NCBI GenBank assembly: GCA_024138015.1
Contig: JAMXBB010000003.1
Coordinates: forward strand, 78,348,777 to 78,412,776
Reading direction: 5' to 3'
DNA: 64,000 nt
DNA from: Lumnitzera littorea
Lineage: Eukaryota > Streptophyta > Magnoliopsida > Myrtales > Combretaceae
The first letter of the stretch is position 1. Every line of letters begins with the position of its first letter. Positions 55,549-64,000 of the stretch are shown piece after piece. Under the pieces are notes generated by a model. That model was not told where the DNA came from. It saw only the letters and a list, made by a program, of their open reading frames with translations, and did no database searches. The translations under genes and the position numbers were made by a program.

Positions 55549-57060
55549 ATGATGGACCCAAGTGTTAATGCTAGCATTGGGGAAGACAACAGTAGTGTTG
55601 CCCTTCATGGCCAACAATCTCAAGGCACTTCAAAAAGTATGAACAAGAGATTAGATGAAGTGGCTAACCTCCTAGTGGATTTAACTCAAGCTATTTATGC
55701 GTTGGCTTATTAACTTGCTAAAGCAGTGCAAAACACCTCATAAGCTACCTGACTTGCGAGAGGTCAGAATCCAACTCGACAAGGTTAAGGTAGAGGAGTA
55801 AGTGGATGAGTAAAGAGAAGGATTGACTTAGGAGACATGGGAGAAGAAGATGAGGAAGAGTATTATAAAGAAGAAGAGCGAGCTCAAGCATCCAAAGTAT
55901 TTGACCATGTGAAACTTCAAATTTTGAGCTTCGATGGATTTAAGAGTGCGGATGAATACTTATCGACCTGTTAAAGCTACGCTTAACACCCCATAAGCTA
56001 CCCAACCTACGAGAGGTTAGAATCCAGCTTAACAAGGTTAAGGTAGAGGAGTAAGTAAACGAGTAAGGAGAAGGATTGACTTGGAAGACATGGGAGAAGA
56101 GGATGAGGAAGAGTATTATGAAGAAGAAGAGCAAGCTTGAGCACCTAAAGAATTTAACCATGTAAAAATTTGAATTTCAAGTTTCAATGGATCTGGGAAT
56201 ACAAATGAATACTTCTACAGTATACCGAGTATGAAGGTAGAACATGTGTTTGACTACTAGCAATATGAGGATTACGAAAAAGCGATAATTGTTGCTATTG
56301 AGTCCTTCGAGTATGCCGCTATGTGGTGGAAGAATTTCCAGGCTATGAGGAGACGAGAAAGATATAGAGAGCTTAATACTTAGATTGAGATGGAGAGAAT
56401 ACTCAGAAATAGATTTGTGCTACATACCTATCTACAAGATATTTTTACTCGGCTTCAGAAATTGAGGAAAGGAGGCCAAACTGTTGACGAGCATGTCTAC
56501 GAATTCCAGATGCTCATGATCTATTGTGAAATGGAGGAACCACCAACACAAATATTCTCTAGGTTTCTTATTGGATTGAGAAGTGAAATTCGAGACATTG
56601 TAGAACTCCAATGATTCACCATAATGGATGAAGCCATTTAAATAGCTCAATGAGTAAAGAGGCAGAGAAGGAGCCAAATGCTTACTCGATCATCAACTAG
56701 CCGACCTACTCAATCAAGTCGACCTATTTAGGGAAGCTATCGAGGTCAGCTGAGTATAAAGCCAATCAAACAAGGAGATGTCAAGACTAAATAGAAAGTG
56801 ATGTGCCAACCCAAACTTATGAGAAAGGGCAAATATCTAGTAGGAAGACAAGCCAAATCAAGTGCTTCAAGTGCTTCAAGTGCTAAGAATTTGGACATAT
56901 GGTTGCTCAATACCCAAACGAAAGGACTATGGTCATCAAGGGAGACATCCTAAAGTTGGAAGTAAAAACTACTAATGAGGAACCTAAGGAGGAGGAGAGC
57001 ACTGTCTAGAAGGAAGTTTCTCAAGAGAATGAAATGATTAAAGAAGATGTGTTTACCAAG
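55549..57060 (+). pseudogene. E2 gag with internal duplication
   Basis: Starts at ATG 55549 by comparison with E1. RLDEVANLLVDLTQAI-like text is followed by a direct duplication: about 55725-55965 and 55985-56215 both contain the AAGGTTAAGGTAGAGGAGTA stretch and the acidic EEEDEEEYY run. Capsid: AAMWWKNFQAMRRRE (about 56320-56365), TYLQDIFTRLQKLRKGGQTV (about 56420-56480), and LRSEIRDIVELQ (about 56575-56610). In the knuckle (about 56865-56920) the AAGTGCTTC unit is repeated and the last Cys is Tyr (AQYPN). Confidence 0.85.
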
Positions 57061-57420
57061 GACTTAGATTAGTTGATCCTAGCTATCCAATACGTAATGA
57101 ACTTAGAACACTCATGCAAGGAATAGTAGAGGGAGAACTTGTTTCATATCACCTGTAAGGTGAATAATCAAGTGTGTACCCTCATTGTGGATAGTGGTAA
57201 TTGCACTAATGGGGCATCAGTCGATTTGATCATGAAATTGAAGTTGTTGACTATCGTACATCTGAGGCCATACAAGTTGCACTAGTTGAGCGAGAAGGGA
57301 GCACTACATGTCACTCGGTAAGTACTACTATCGATCACTATTAGAAATTACTCTGATGAGATTCTCTACGATGTGCTGTCTATGTGTTGCTTGACCAACC
57401 ATGGCCGTTTGACAACCGAG
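57061..57420 (+). pseudogene. E2 protease, truncated
   Basis: RENLFHITCKVNNQVCTLIVDSGNCTNGAS (read in parts, about 57130-57220) keeps the catalytic Asp as DSG. After DEILYDVLSM (about 57355) the copy jumps to RT near 57430. The end of protease and the linker that E1 has at 50700-51240 are missing. Confidence 0.8.
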
Positions 57421-57930
57421 CAGCGAACAAGATAACAATCAAATATAGGTATCCAATCCCCAAGTTGGAAGATATGTTGGATGAATTGAGTAGGAGCTAA
57501 GATCTTAAGCAAGATTGATCTAGATTCTAGCTACCATCAAATTTGCATGAGGTCGAGAGATGAGTGGAAGACTGCATTCAAAACTTGCATGGACTCTATA
57601 GGTAGATGGTCATGCCATTTGGCTTGTCGAATGTTGCGAGCACTTTTATGAGATTGATGAACTATGTGCTAAGATATCTAATGGGAAAGTATATCGTGGT
57701 ATGCTTTAACAACATAATAGTGTACAGTGTCGACTTGCTAAGTTACTGTGAACATCTTCATACTGTATCGGATGTTCTCCATATCGAAAGATTATTCAGC
57801 AATCTTAAGAAGTGTTGCTTTTGCTAAGAGGAAGTGGTATTACTAGGCTATGTTGTAAGTGGAGAAGGCTTACAAGTGGATAATGAGAAGATTTAAGCAA
57901 TCATCGAGTAGCCAACTTTAACTACTTCTA
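57421..57930 (+). pseudogene. E2 reverse transcriptase, N-terminal part missing
   Basis: Begins ITIKYRYPIPKLEDMLDEL (about 57430-57490), then DEWKTAFKT, MPFGLSNVASTFMRLMN (about 57612-57660), and the catalytic box as VCFNNIIVYS (about 57697-57728), with both Asp turned to Asn. VVLLGYVVSGEGLQVD follows. Frameshifts at about 57505 and 57590. Confidence 0.82.
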
Positions 57931-58555
57931 TTGAGGTAAGAAGTTTCCATAAACTGTCTTCTTTCTATAGAAGATTTATTAGGAATTTCAGTACCTCGCC
58001 GCACCCCTTACTAAGCTAACGATGAATAACATCAACTTCAAATGGGGGAAAAAGGAGTAGAGAATTTTTGTCGAGGTGACCTATACTAGCTTTACTTGAC
58101 TTCGAGAAAATATTTAAGTTAGAATGTGACGCATCAAGCATTAGGATAGGTGCTGTTCTAATACAAGAAGGTCGACCAATTGCCTACCATAATGAGAAGC
58201 TTAGGGGACCTCAACTAAACTACTCAATATATGACAAAGAGCTCTTGGCATTGATCTGAACACTGCAAGTATGGCAACATCATCTACTATTGAAAGAGTT
58301 TGTCATCTATACCAACCATGAATCTCTGAGGTATCTTCGAAGTTAGACAAAGTTATCAAAGTGGCAGGCGAGATGGGCCGAATTCCTTAAAGGATTTAAT
58401 TTTATAATAAAATACAAACAAAGAAAGTGCAATGTAGTTATAGATTACCTTTTCAAGAATACATGTACTCCTAAGCAAACTGTAAACAAGATTATTTGGG
58501 TTTGTAAGCATTAAGGAATGGTACTCTAGGGATCTACACTTCGAACCCATACTTA
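57931..58555 (+). pseudogene. E2 RNase H
   Basis: Recognised by comparison with E1: SSFYRRFIRNFST, LECDASSIRIG-like text near 58120-58155, RPIAYHNEKLRGPQLNY (about 58170-58220), and YDKELLALI. A deletion near 58070 and several shifts and stops. Confidence 0.75.
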
Positions 58556-59405
58556 TGCATTATGTCGATGGAAGGATAGTGAACAAATATCATAAGGAAG
58601 ATGGATACTTGTTCCAAAAAGGGAAATTGTACGTGCTGACTTGTTTACTACGAGAGTTACTAATCAAGGAAGCCCACAATGGAGGACTATCCGAGCATTT
58701 TAGGGAGAGAAGGACGTATGAACTATTGAATGGATATTTCTTCTAACTAAGGATGAGGTGAGATGTGCAACGAATTGTTGAAGGCTATGCTATGTGCAAG
58801 ATGGCTAAGTGTCGAACCAAGTAAGGGAAAGCAATGCCTTTGCCTATTCTGACGAAACCATGGATTGAGTTGAGCATGGACTTTGTTCTCGAATTACCAC
58901 AAACTGCCTGAGGTAAAGATTCTGTAATGGTTGTAGTAAATAGGTTTAGCAAGATGGCACACTTTGTGCCCTACTCCAAGATTAATGATGTTTCAACCAT
59001 TGCTTCTCTTTTCTTGCAGGAAATTGTTAAACTACACAGCATGCCAAGAAGTGTAGCATCAGATAGAGACCTAAAGTTCTTAAACAATTTTTAGAGAACT
59101 CTATGGCAACAAATGGAGACCAAACTATTATTTAGCACTCCCTGCCACCCTTAAACCAATGGCCAAATAAAGGTAGTCAATTGTACTTTAAGATCATTGC
59201 TCTGAGCAACAATGGGCAAAAACTTGGTTGGTTAAGACGTCTGCTTGCCTGTGGTCAAATTCACTTACAACCAAATAGTACATGACACCACCAAGTAGAG
59301 CCCCATTCGAAGTTTTCTATGGTTTTGATCCCAAGTTACCCCTCAATCACACCCTTATACCTGAATTCGAGCAAGAAGACCTTGACACTAGAACCCGAGC
59401 AAAGT
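58556..59405 (+). pseudogene. E2 integrase, part before the solo LTR
   Basis: Zinc region LIKEAHNGGLSEHFRERRTYELL (about 58661-58730, in parts). Core ELSMDFVLEL (about 58869), MVVVNRFSKMAHFVP, SDRDLKFL (about 59067; second Asp present) and a VVNCTLRSLL segment. Cut at 59405 after RAKSL. It continues at 60305. Confidence 0.8.
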
Positions 59406-59410
59406 CCCTT
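59406..59410. repeat. Left target duplication of solo LTR C
   Basis: CCCTT, repeated at 60300-60304. Confidence 0.92.
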
Positions 59411-60299
59411 TGATAGGAATCAAGCTATCGAGCCTTTAACCCGTAGCCTAGCTTAAGGACTACAGGGACTGGCTAAACGAATCCTCACACTCAGCTGACT
59501 CATGTTGAAGCTGAGTTTCTCTTTGCTACTGATCAATTTTATATGTCGAATCATATGACTACCCACCTCTTGGAAGTTGTATATCGACTTATGGAATGCC
59601 GAGAGAGCAGCCAACCCTTGTGCATCTCCTCAACCATGTCTAAGCCAACCAATTTCTTGGTATCACTCTTGTTGGGAGGTTGAGAGAGCTTCCCTAAACT
59701 AATCCCAAGTCACCCCTGCTCGAACAACTAATCTATTCATACTCTTCTATCCGCATCCTCTGACGATATCACCAATGCATCTCTGCCATGTATACAGGCA
59801 TACATAAAGAATCTACTACACTAATTATTGTTTTTCTTGAATATTCATTTTTACCCTTTTGTATTCTTGTACATTACTTCTTTGGGGCAATACACTTTTT
59901 GTCTTTTTCCTTTTAGGCAAGTTTCCTTAAATGCTTAGGCATAAATATCCCTTTTTATAGATAGTTGAAAATAACCAGTTGATTATTAATACACCGAATA
60001 TTCTTCCTTGCATAAACACTGTTTTCTTTACTTTCATTTCACTCTTATCCTAACCCTTAAGCAATGCTAGGTAGCAAGTAACCTCATTAAACCAACTCGT
60101 ATATCATATCAAGTTGTATCATGAGTCCTCGAAAGTTCTACCATTACGTCACATCATTTGGAGCTGTTCGTAGGTTTGCTTACTTTCATTTCATTTTCTA
60201 TTCTTTTTGCACGTTTCCCCATCATTCTTTCATGCTTTCGGCAAGCTTGGACCCATTCCTACAACTAACCTTATCTGTTCTTTGCTGCAATTCCTATCA
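59411..60299 (+). repeat. Solo LTR C, 889 bp, in E2 integrase
   Basis: Same family as the E1/E2 LTRs. Ends are perfect 10-bp inverted repeats, TGATAGGAAT...ATTCCTATCA, between perfect CCCTT duplications. There is no internal region. Integrase coding resumes directly after it, so it inserted after E2. Confidence 0.95.
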
Positions 60300-60654
60300 C
60301 CCTTCAACACATCTACAACAAAGTTACTCAACAAATCGATTAAGTTGCTAAAAGAATGCAAGAGAAAACCAAGGGTAGAACAGCTAAACAATTCTAGCCT
60401 AGAGACTTGGTGTGGCTGCACTTGAGCAAGAAGAGGTTTCCTAGCAAGAAGAGGAACAAGCTATCTGCAAGAGCTGAGGGACTTTTCAGAATCCTCTAGA
60501 AGATCAATGACAACGCTTGCAAGTTGGAGCTACCCGAAGATTATGGGGTTTCTGACACTTTCAACATTGTTGACTTTAATCCATATCACCTTAATGAAGA
60601 ATTGATCGAAGACTATCTAGATTTGATCCCAAATCCAAATCAACTCGAAGGGAA
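60300..60654 (+). pseudogene. E2 integrase C-terminal part
   Basis: Opens with the CCCTT duplication, then LQHIYNKVTQQI, QEKTKGRTAKQF, RDLVWLHL, LFRIL.KINDNACKLELPEDY (GPF/Y-like) and FNIVDFNPYH. Matches E1 at 53295-53645. A purine run, GAAGGGAA (60647-60654), lies directly before the 3' LTR and is the likely polypurine tract. Confidence 0.85.
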
Positions 60655-61537
60655 TGATAGGAATCAAATAACTAGGCCTTTAACCCATAGCTGAGCCCAA
60701 GGACTAGAGGGATTGGCAAGGCGAATCTTCTTACTCCAGTCAACTCCTACCAAAGCCAAGTATCTCTTTGCTAATCCACTTTACATGCTAAGCCGTATGA
60801 CTGCTCACTTCTCGAAAGTTATATGCTGAATAGTGGAATGTCAAGATAACCACCAAACCTCATGCGCTTACTCATTTCTAAGTTGACCACTTGCTCAGCA
60901 TCACTCTTGCCGAGAGGCCAAGAGAGCGACCTCAGACTTATCCCTAGTCACCCTTACTCAGACAAGCAATCAACTCGTACCCTTTTGTCTACATCCTCCA
61001 ACGGCATCGCCAATGTATCTCTATCACATGTACAAGACTATGTGTAGAATTTGCTATACTAATCATTGCTTTTCTTGAATATTTATTTTTACTCTTTTAT
61101 ATTCTTGTAAATTATTTCTTTAAGATAATACCCTTTTTGTCTTTTCCCTTTTTGGTAAATTACCCTAACTTATTGGGTATAAATACCCCTTGTACTAGTA
61201 GCCATAACAAGTGGAATTGACATCAATGCACTGAATATTCTTCCTCTCATAAACACTATTTGTTTACTCTCGTTTCACTCTTATCTTAACCTTTAAACAA
61301 GGCTAAGTGGCGAGAAATATCACCAAATCATCTCGTACATCATATTGAGATATGCCATGAGTCCTTGGAAGTTCCACTAGTATGTTATATCCATCAGAGT
61401 TGTTTGTGGGTTTGCTTACTCTTTCATTCATCTTTTATCCCTTTCGTGCATTTCCTCATCACCCTTTTCAAGCTTTCGACAAGCTTAGATCCATCCCTAT
61501 TACCAGCCTTATCTGCTCTAGGTTACGATATGCATCA
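60655..61537 (+). repeat. E2 3' LTR
   Basis: TGATAGGAATC...GCATCA, partner of 54617-55410. TATAAATA at 61178-61185 sits inside GGGTATAAATACCC. Confidence 0.9.
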
Positions 61538-61700
61538 ATGTGTACAATGATGAAGTGGTGTGTAATATTATCCCCATGGGAGCTTCACATCTATTACTTA
61601 GAAGACCTTAGTTGTTCAACCGATGTGTTACTCACGATGGCTATAAGAGTACCTATGCCTTTGTTAAGGATAGAAAGAAGATTGTGTTGCAACCTATGAT
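61538..61700 (+). pseudogene. E0 protease, last piece
   Basis: Begins with the ATGTG duplication and continues the E0 frame: NDEVVCNIIPMGASHLLL (about 61549-61602), then DGYKSTYAFVKD. This is the protease end with the LLLGRPW motif altered to LLLRRP. Confidence 0.88.
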
Positions 61701-62660
61701 ACCAACCTAGGTAAATGAAACCCATAACTAGCTTACCTAAGCTAGTAAAAAGAAAGCTTTAGTGATGAGCCGAAGAGAGCTTCGAGTTGCTGAGAGGGCC
61801 AATGAGCTTATGTTTCTATTGATTAGAAGATTGTTAGATTTGAGAGATCTTGAAGATGTTCCTGATGTGATCCAAAGATTAATTGATGAATTTCCCGACC
61901 TGTTCCTCGAAGAGTTGCCTAAGGGACTACCTCCAGTCTGAGGCATTAAACATTATATTAATCTACAGCTAGGCACAACTTTACCAAACTAACCTACCTA
62001 CAGAATGAATCCTAAGCAAACCGTTGAGTTAGAAAGGCGAGTAGATGAATTGATAAAGTAAGGTTATGTGAGGGAGAGCATGAGTCTTTATACTATACCG
62101 GCTTCACTCATCCTAAAGAAAGAAAAATCATGGCACATGTGCATTAACAATGGAACTATAAACCATATTACAATCAAGTATAAATACCTAATACCAAGGC
62201 TCGATGACAAGTTAGATGGACTTTATCGTGCCAACATATTCTTGAAGATTGATTTGCAAAGTGGCTACCACTAAATTTGCATGAGACTTGGTGATGAATG
62301 GAAGACTACTATCAAGATAAAGCATGATCTCTATGAGTGGTTAGTTATGACATTTGGACTTACAAATGCGCTAAGCACATTTATGTAGCTTATGAACCAT
62401 GTGATGAATCTACTGATCAGAAGGTGTGTGGTCATGTATTTTGACAATATATTAGTGTACAATGCCGACCTAAACAACTATATTGAACATCTTCGAGCTG
62501 TTTTTAACATTTTATGAGTCAAAAAGTTGTATAGGAACCTAAAGAAGCATGTTCTGTTAAAGTGAAGTGATTTTTCTTAGATATATAGTATTGGGATAAG
62601 GAATCTGAGTAAATGAGAAAAAGGTCTTAGCTGTTTTAGAGTAGCCGATGATGAAGAATA
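61701..62660 (+). pseudogene. E0 reverse transcriptase
   Basis: Linker: KKALVMSRRELRVAE, LIDEFPDLFLEELPKGLPP (about 61880-61932), HYINLQLG. RT: YVRESMSLYTIPASLILKK, ITIKYKYLIPRLDDKLDGL, IFLKIDLQSGYH (about 62240-62274), EWKTTIK, and the catalytic box MYFDNILVYN (about 62434-62463), with the second Asp now Asn. Stops are mainly at Gln. A shift near 62560. Confidence 0.88.
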
Positions 62661-63300
62661 TCACTAAAGTATGAAGTTTTCATGGCCAAACTTCTTTCTA
62701 TAGGCAATTCATTAAAAACTTTAGTACCATTATAGCCCCCTTGACCGAGTTGATAAAGAAAAAAGATGAATTTCAATAGAATGACCAAGCTGAATAGAGC
62801 TTCAAGGAGATGAAGGAGAAGCTTACTTTTATCCCTATCTTAGCTTTACCAAATTTTGATAAGCTATTCAAAATAGAATGCAATGCATCAGGAGTTGGTA
62901 TTGGTGCCGTCTTAATACAAGAACAATGGCCAATTGCTTACCATAGCGAGAAACTCAATGGTGCTGTACAAAACTACTTTGTGTATGATTTGTGTATGAG
63001 AAAGAGTTATACTCCCTTTTTCGAGCTCTTACTATCTAAAAACACTATTTATTACCATAAGATTTTGTAATTACACTAACCAAAAGTTGTTGAAGCATCT
63101 TATAAGTCAAAACGAACTTTCGAAAAGGGAAGCAAAGTGGTTAGAATTTATGAAAGGTTTTTCTTAAATGATCCAACATAAGAAGGGTAGTGCCAAGGTA
63201 GTCGTAGTTGCCTTGTCACATTGGTAAGTCTTACTAACTGCCTTACAGAGGAAATTACTTGGATTTTCCCTTATCACTAAGTAGTACCTTCGCAACCCCC
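62661..63300 (+). pseudogene. E0 RNase H
   Basis: Reads IKNFSTIIAPLTELIKKK (about 62708-62762, in parts), ALPNFDKLFKIECNASGVGI (about 62842-62900; catalytic Asp now Asn), PIAYHSEKLNGAVQNY and KWLEF.KGF. The copy then decays into stops before integrase. Confidence 0.82.
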
Positions 63301-64000
63301 ATTTTGGTCCTATTCTTGAGTAATGTAAAGAAGGAGTTGTTATTAGAAGATATTATCTCAAGGATGGCTATCTGTTCAAAGAAAGATGGTTATGTGTACC
63401 GAACTGCTCCACATGTAAGCTGTTGATTAGGGAGGCTCATAATGGTAGATTATCTATTCATTTTGGAGAGATCAAAACAGCTAACCTATTGAAAGAAAAC
63501 TTTTATTGGCCTAGTATGACTAAGGATGTCCATAAGATAGTTGGTAGTTGGTAGTTATGAAGTTTGCAAAAGGGTCAAGGGAAAGAGAAAGCCACATGGA
63601 GAGTATATGCCCTTACCTACACCGACCTCACCTTAAGCTAACCTTAGTATAGACTTTTATCTTAGGATTGCCCTAGAAATCTAGAGAAAAGGACTCAATC
63701 TTTGTTGTGGTGGACTGCTTCAATAAATGGCACACTTCATTCCGTACCATCGAATTAATAATACTTTATATATTGCTGATTTGTTTTTGTAAGAAATTGT
63801 CTAACTACATAGAGTGCTAAAGATAATTGTTTCAAATCAAGACACCAAATTCTTTAGTTATTTTTGGAAGACTCTCTATAGAAGACTTGGGACTAAACTT
63901 ATATTTAACTCTAGTAGCCACCCTTAAATTGAATTAGTAAATAAAATGCTAAGCAATTTACTCCAAGCTATAGTAGGAAAGAATTTAAAGAATTAGATTT
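63301..64000 (+). pseudogene. E0 integrase, cut by window end
   Basis: DGYLFKERWLCVPNCS, LLIREAHNGRLSIHFGEIK (His pair), FYWPSMTKDVHKIVG, CEVCKRVKGKRKPHG (Cys pair, about 63560-63600), PLPTPTSP, then the core SIDFYL (about 63645) and NQDTKFFSYFW (second Asp region, about 63835). The part with the catalytic Glu begins near 63930 and runs off the window. Confidence 0.82.

Larger units (their letters stand above)
54617..61537 (+). mobile_element. Ty3/gypsy element E2, 6.9 kb, with nested solo LTR
   Basis: LTRs at 54617-55410 and 60655-61537 between perfect ATGTG duplications in E0 protease. It is close to E1 in sequence and order but more decayed: a tandem duplication of about 240 bp in gag, a deletion joining protease to RT, frameshifts in RNase H and a solo LTR in integrase (59411-60299). 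It cannot be autonomous. Confidence 0.92.
41925..64000 (+). mobile_element. Ty3/gypsy element E0, host of four nested inserts, runs off the window
   Basis: A gypsy element with 5' LTR, primer-binding site, gag, protease, RT, RNase H and integrase in order. It is interrupted by solo LTR B in gag and by elements E1 and E2 in protease. Its coding similarity resumes exactly after each target duplication. The 3' LTR lies outside the window, so the 5' boundary rests on similarity of TGATTGGAATC to the LTR start of E1/E2. All coding parts contain stops. Confidence 0.85.

Noticed and set aside
43260..64000. Endogenous plant pararetrovirus
   Set aside because: Integrase is present, and no movement or coat protein signature is seen. 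The LTRs and target duplications are those of Ty3/gypsy elements.

Overview
This window is a nest of decayed plant transposable elements. I see no host gene, rRNA or tRNA that I can support. The DNA is AT-rich. The recognisable proteins are a Mutator-like (MULE) transposase joined to a plant mobile domain (PMD), Tat/Ogre-type Ty3-gypsy proteins with the extra upstream ORF and a second RNase H, and several ordinary Ty3/gypsy gag-pol copies. Together these indicate an angiosperm nuclear genome, probably gene-poor heterochromatin. The species cannot be named from this. Almost every coding copy keeps its reading frame for long stretches but is broken by stops at Gln, Trp and Arg codons and by Asp-to-Asn changes. 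That pattern fits slow decay of methylated cytosines.

Layout from left to right: (1) 383-6865 is a MULE with long terminal inverted repeats, a MULE transposase and a PMD region. A 393-bp MITE with a perfect 9-bp target duplication sits inside it. (2) 6877-8449 is unassigned AT-rich sequence. (3) 8450-10322 is a gypsy gag/RT/RNase H remnant, cut by an LTR (10323-12303) that carries a hAT-like element. (4) 12304-40312 is a minus-strand, gag-only Tat-type retrotransposon. Its 3' LTR is split by a complete plus-strand Tat/Ogre-type element (15144-29722, target duplication GGGGC), and its internal region is split by a 3.6-kb solo LTR (34335-37917, CATGA). (5) From 41925 to beyond the window end is a plus-strand gypsy element, called E0 here. 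Its gag is split by a 3.4-kb solo LTR (43920-47328, GAAGA). Its protease is split twice, by complete elements E1 (48147-54502, TTAGG) and E2 (54617-61537, ATGTG). E2 carries a solo LTR in its integrase (59411-60299, CCCTT).

The target-site duplications and the resumption of coding after each insert give a relative order of events: host elements first, then the Tat pair, solo LTRs, E1 and E2, and the E2 solo LTR after E2. The least routine observation is in the 3' untranslated regions of the two Tat elements. Each has a tandem repeat array just upstream of the polypurine tract. The arrays differ in sequence, but each unit folds into the same short hairpin with a compensated base-pair change. 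A second hairpin lies directly against the polypurine tract in both.
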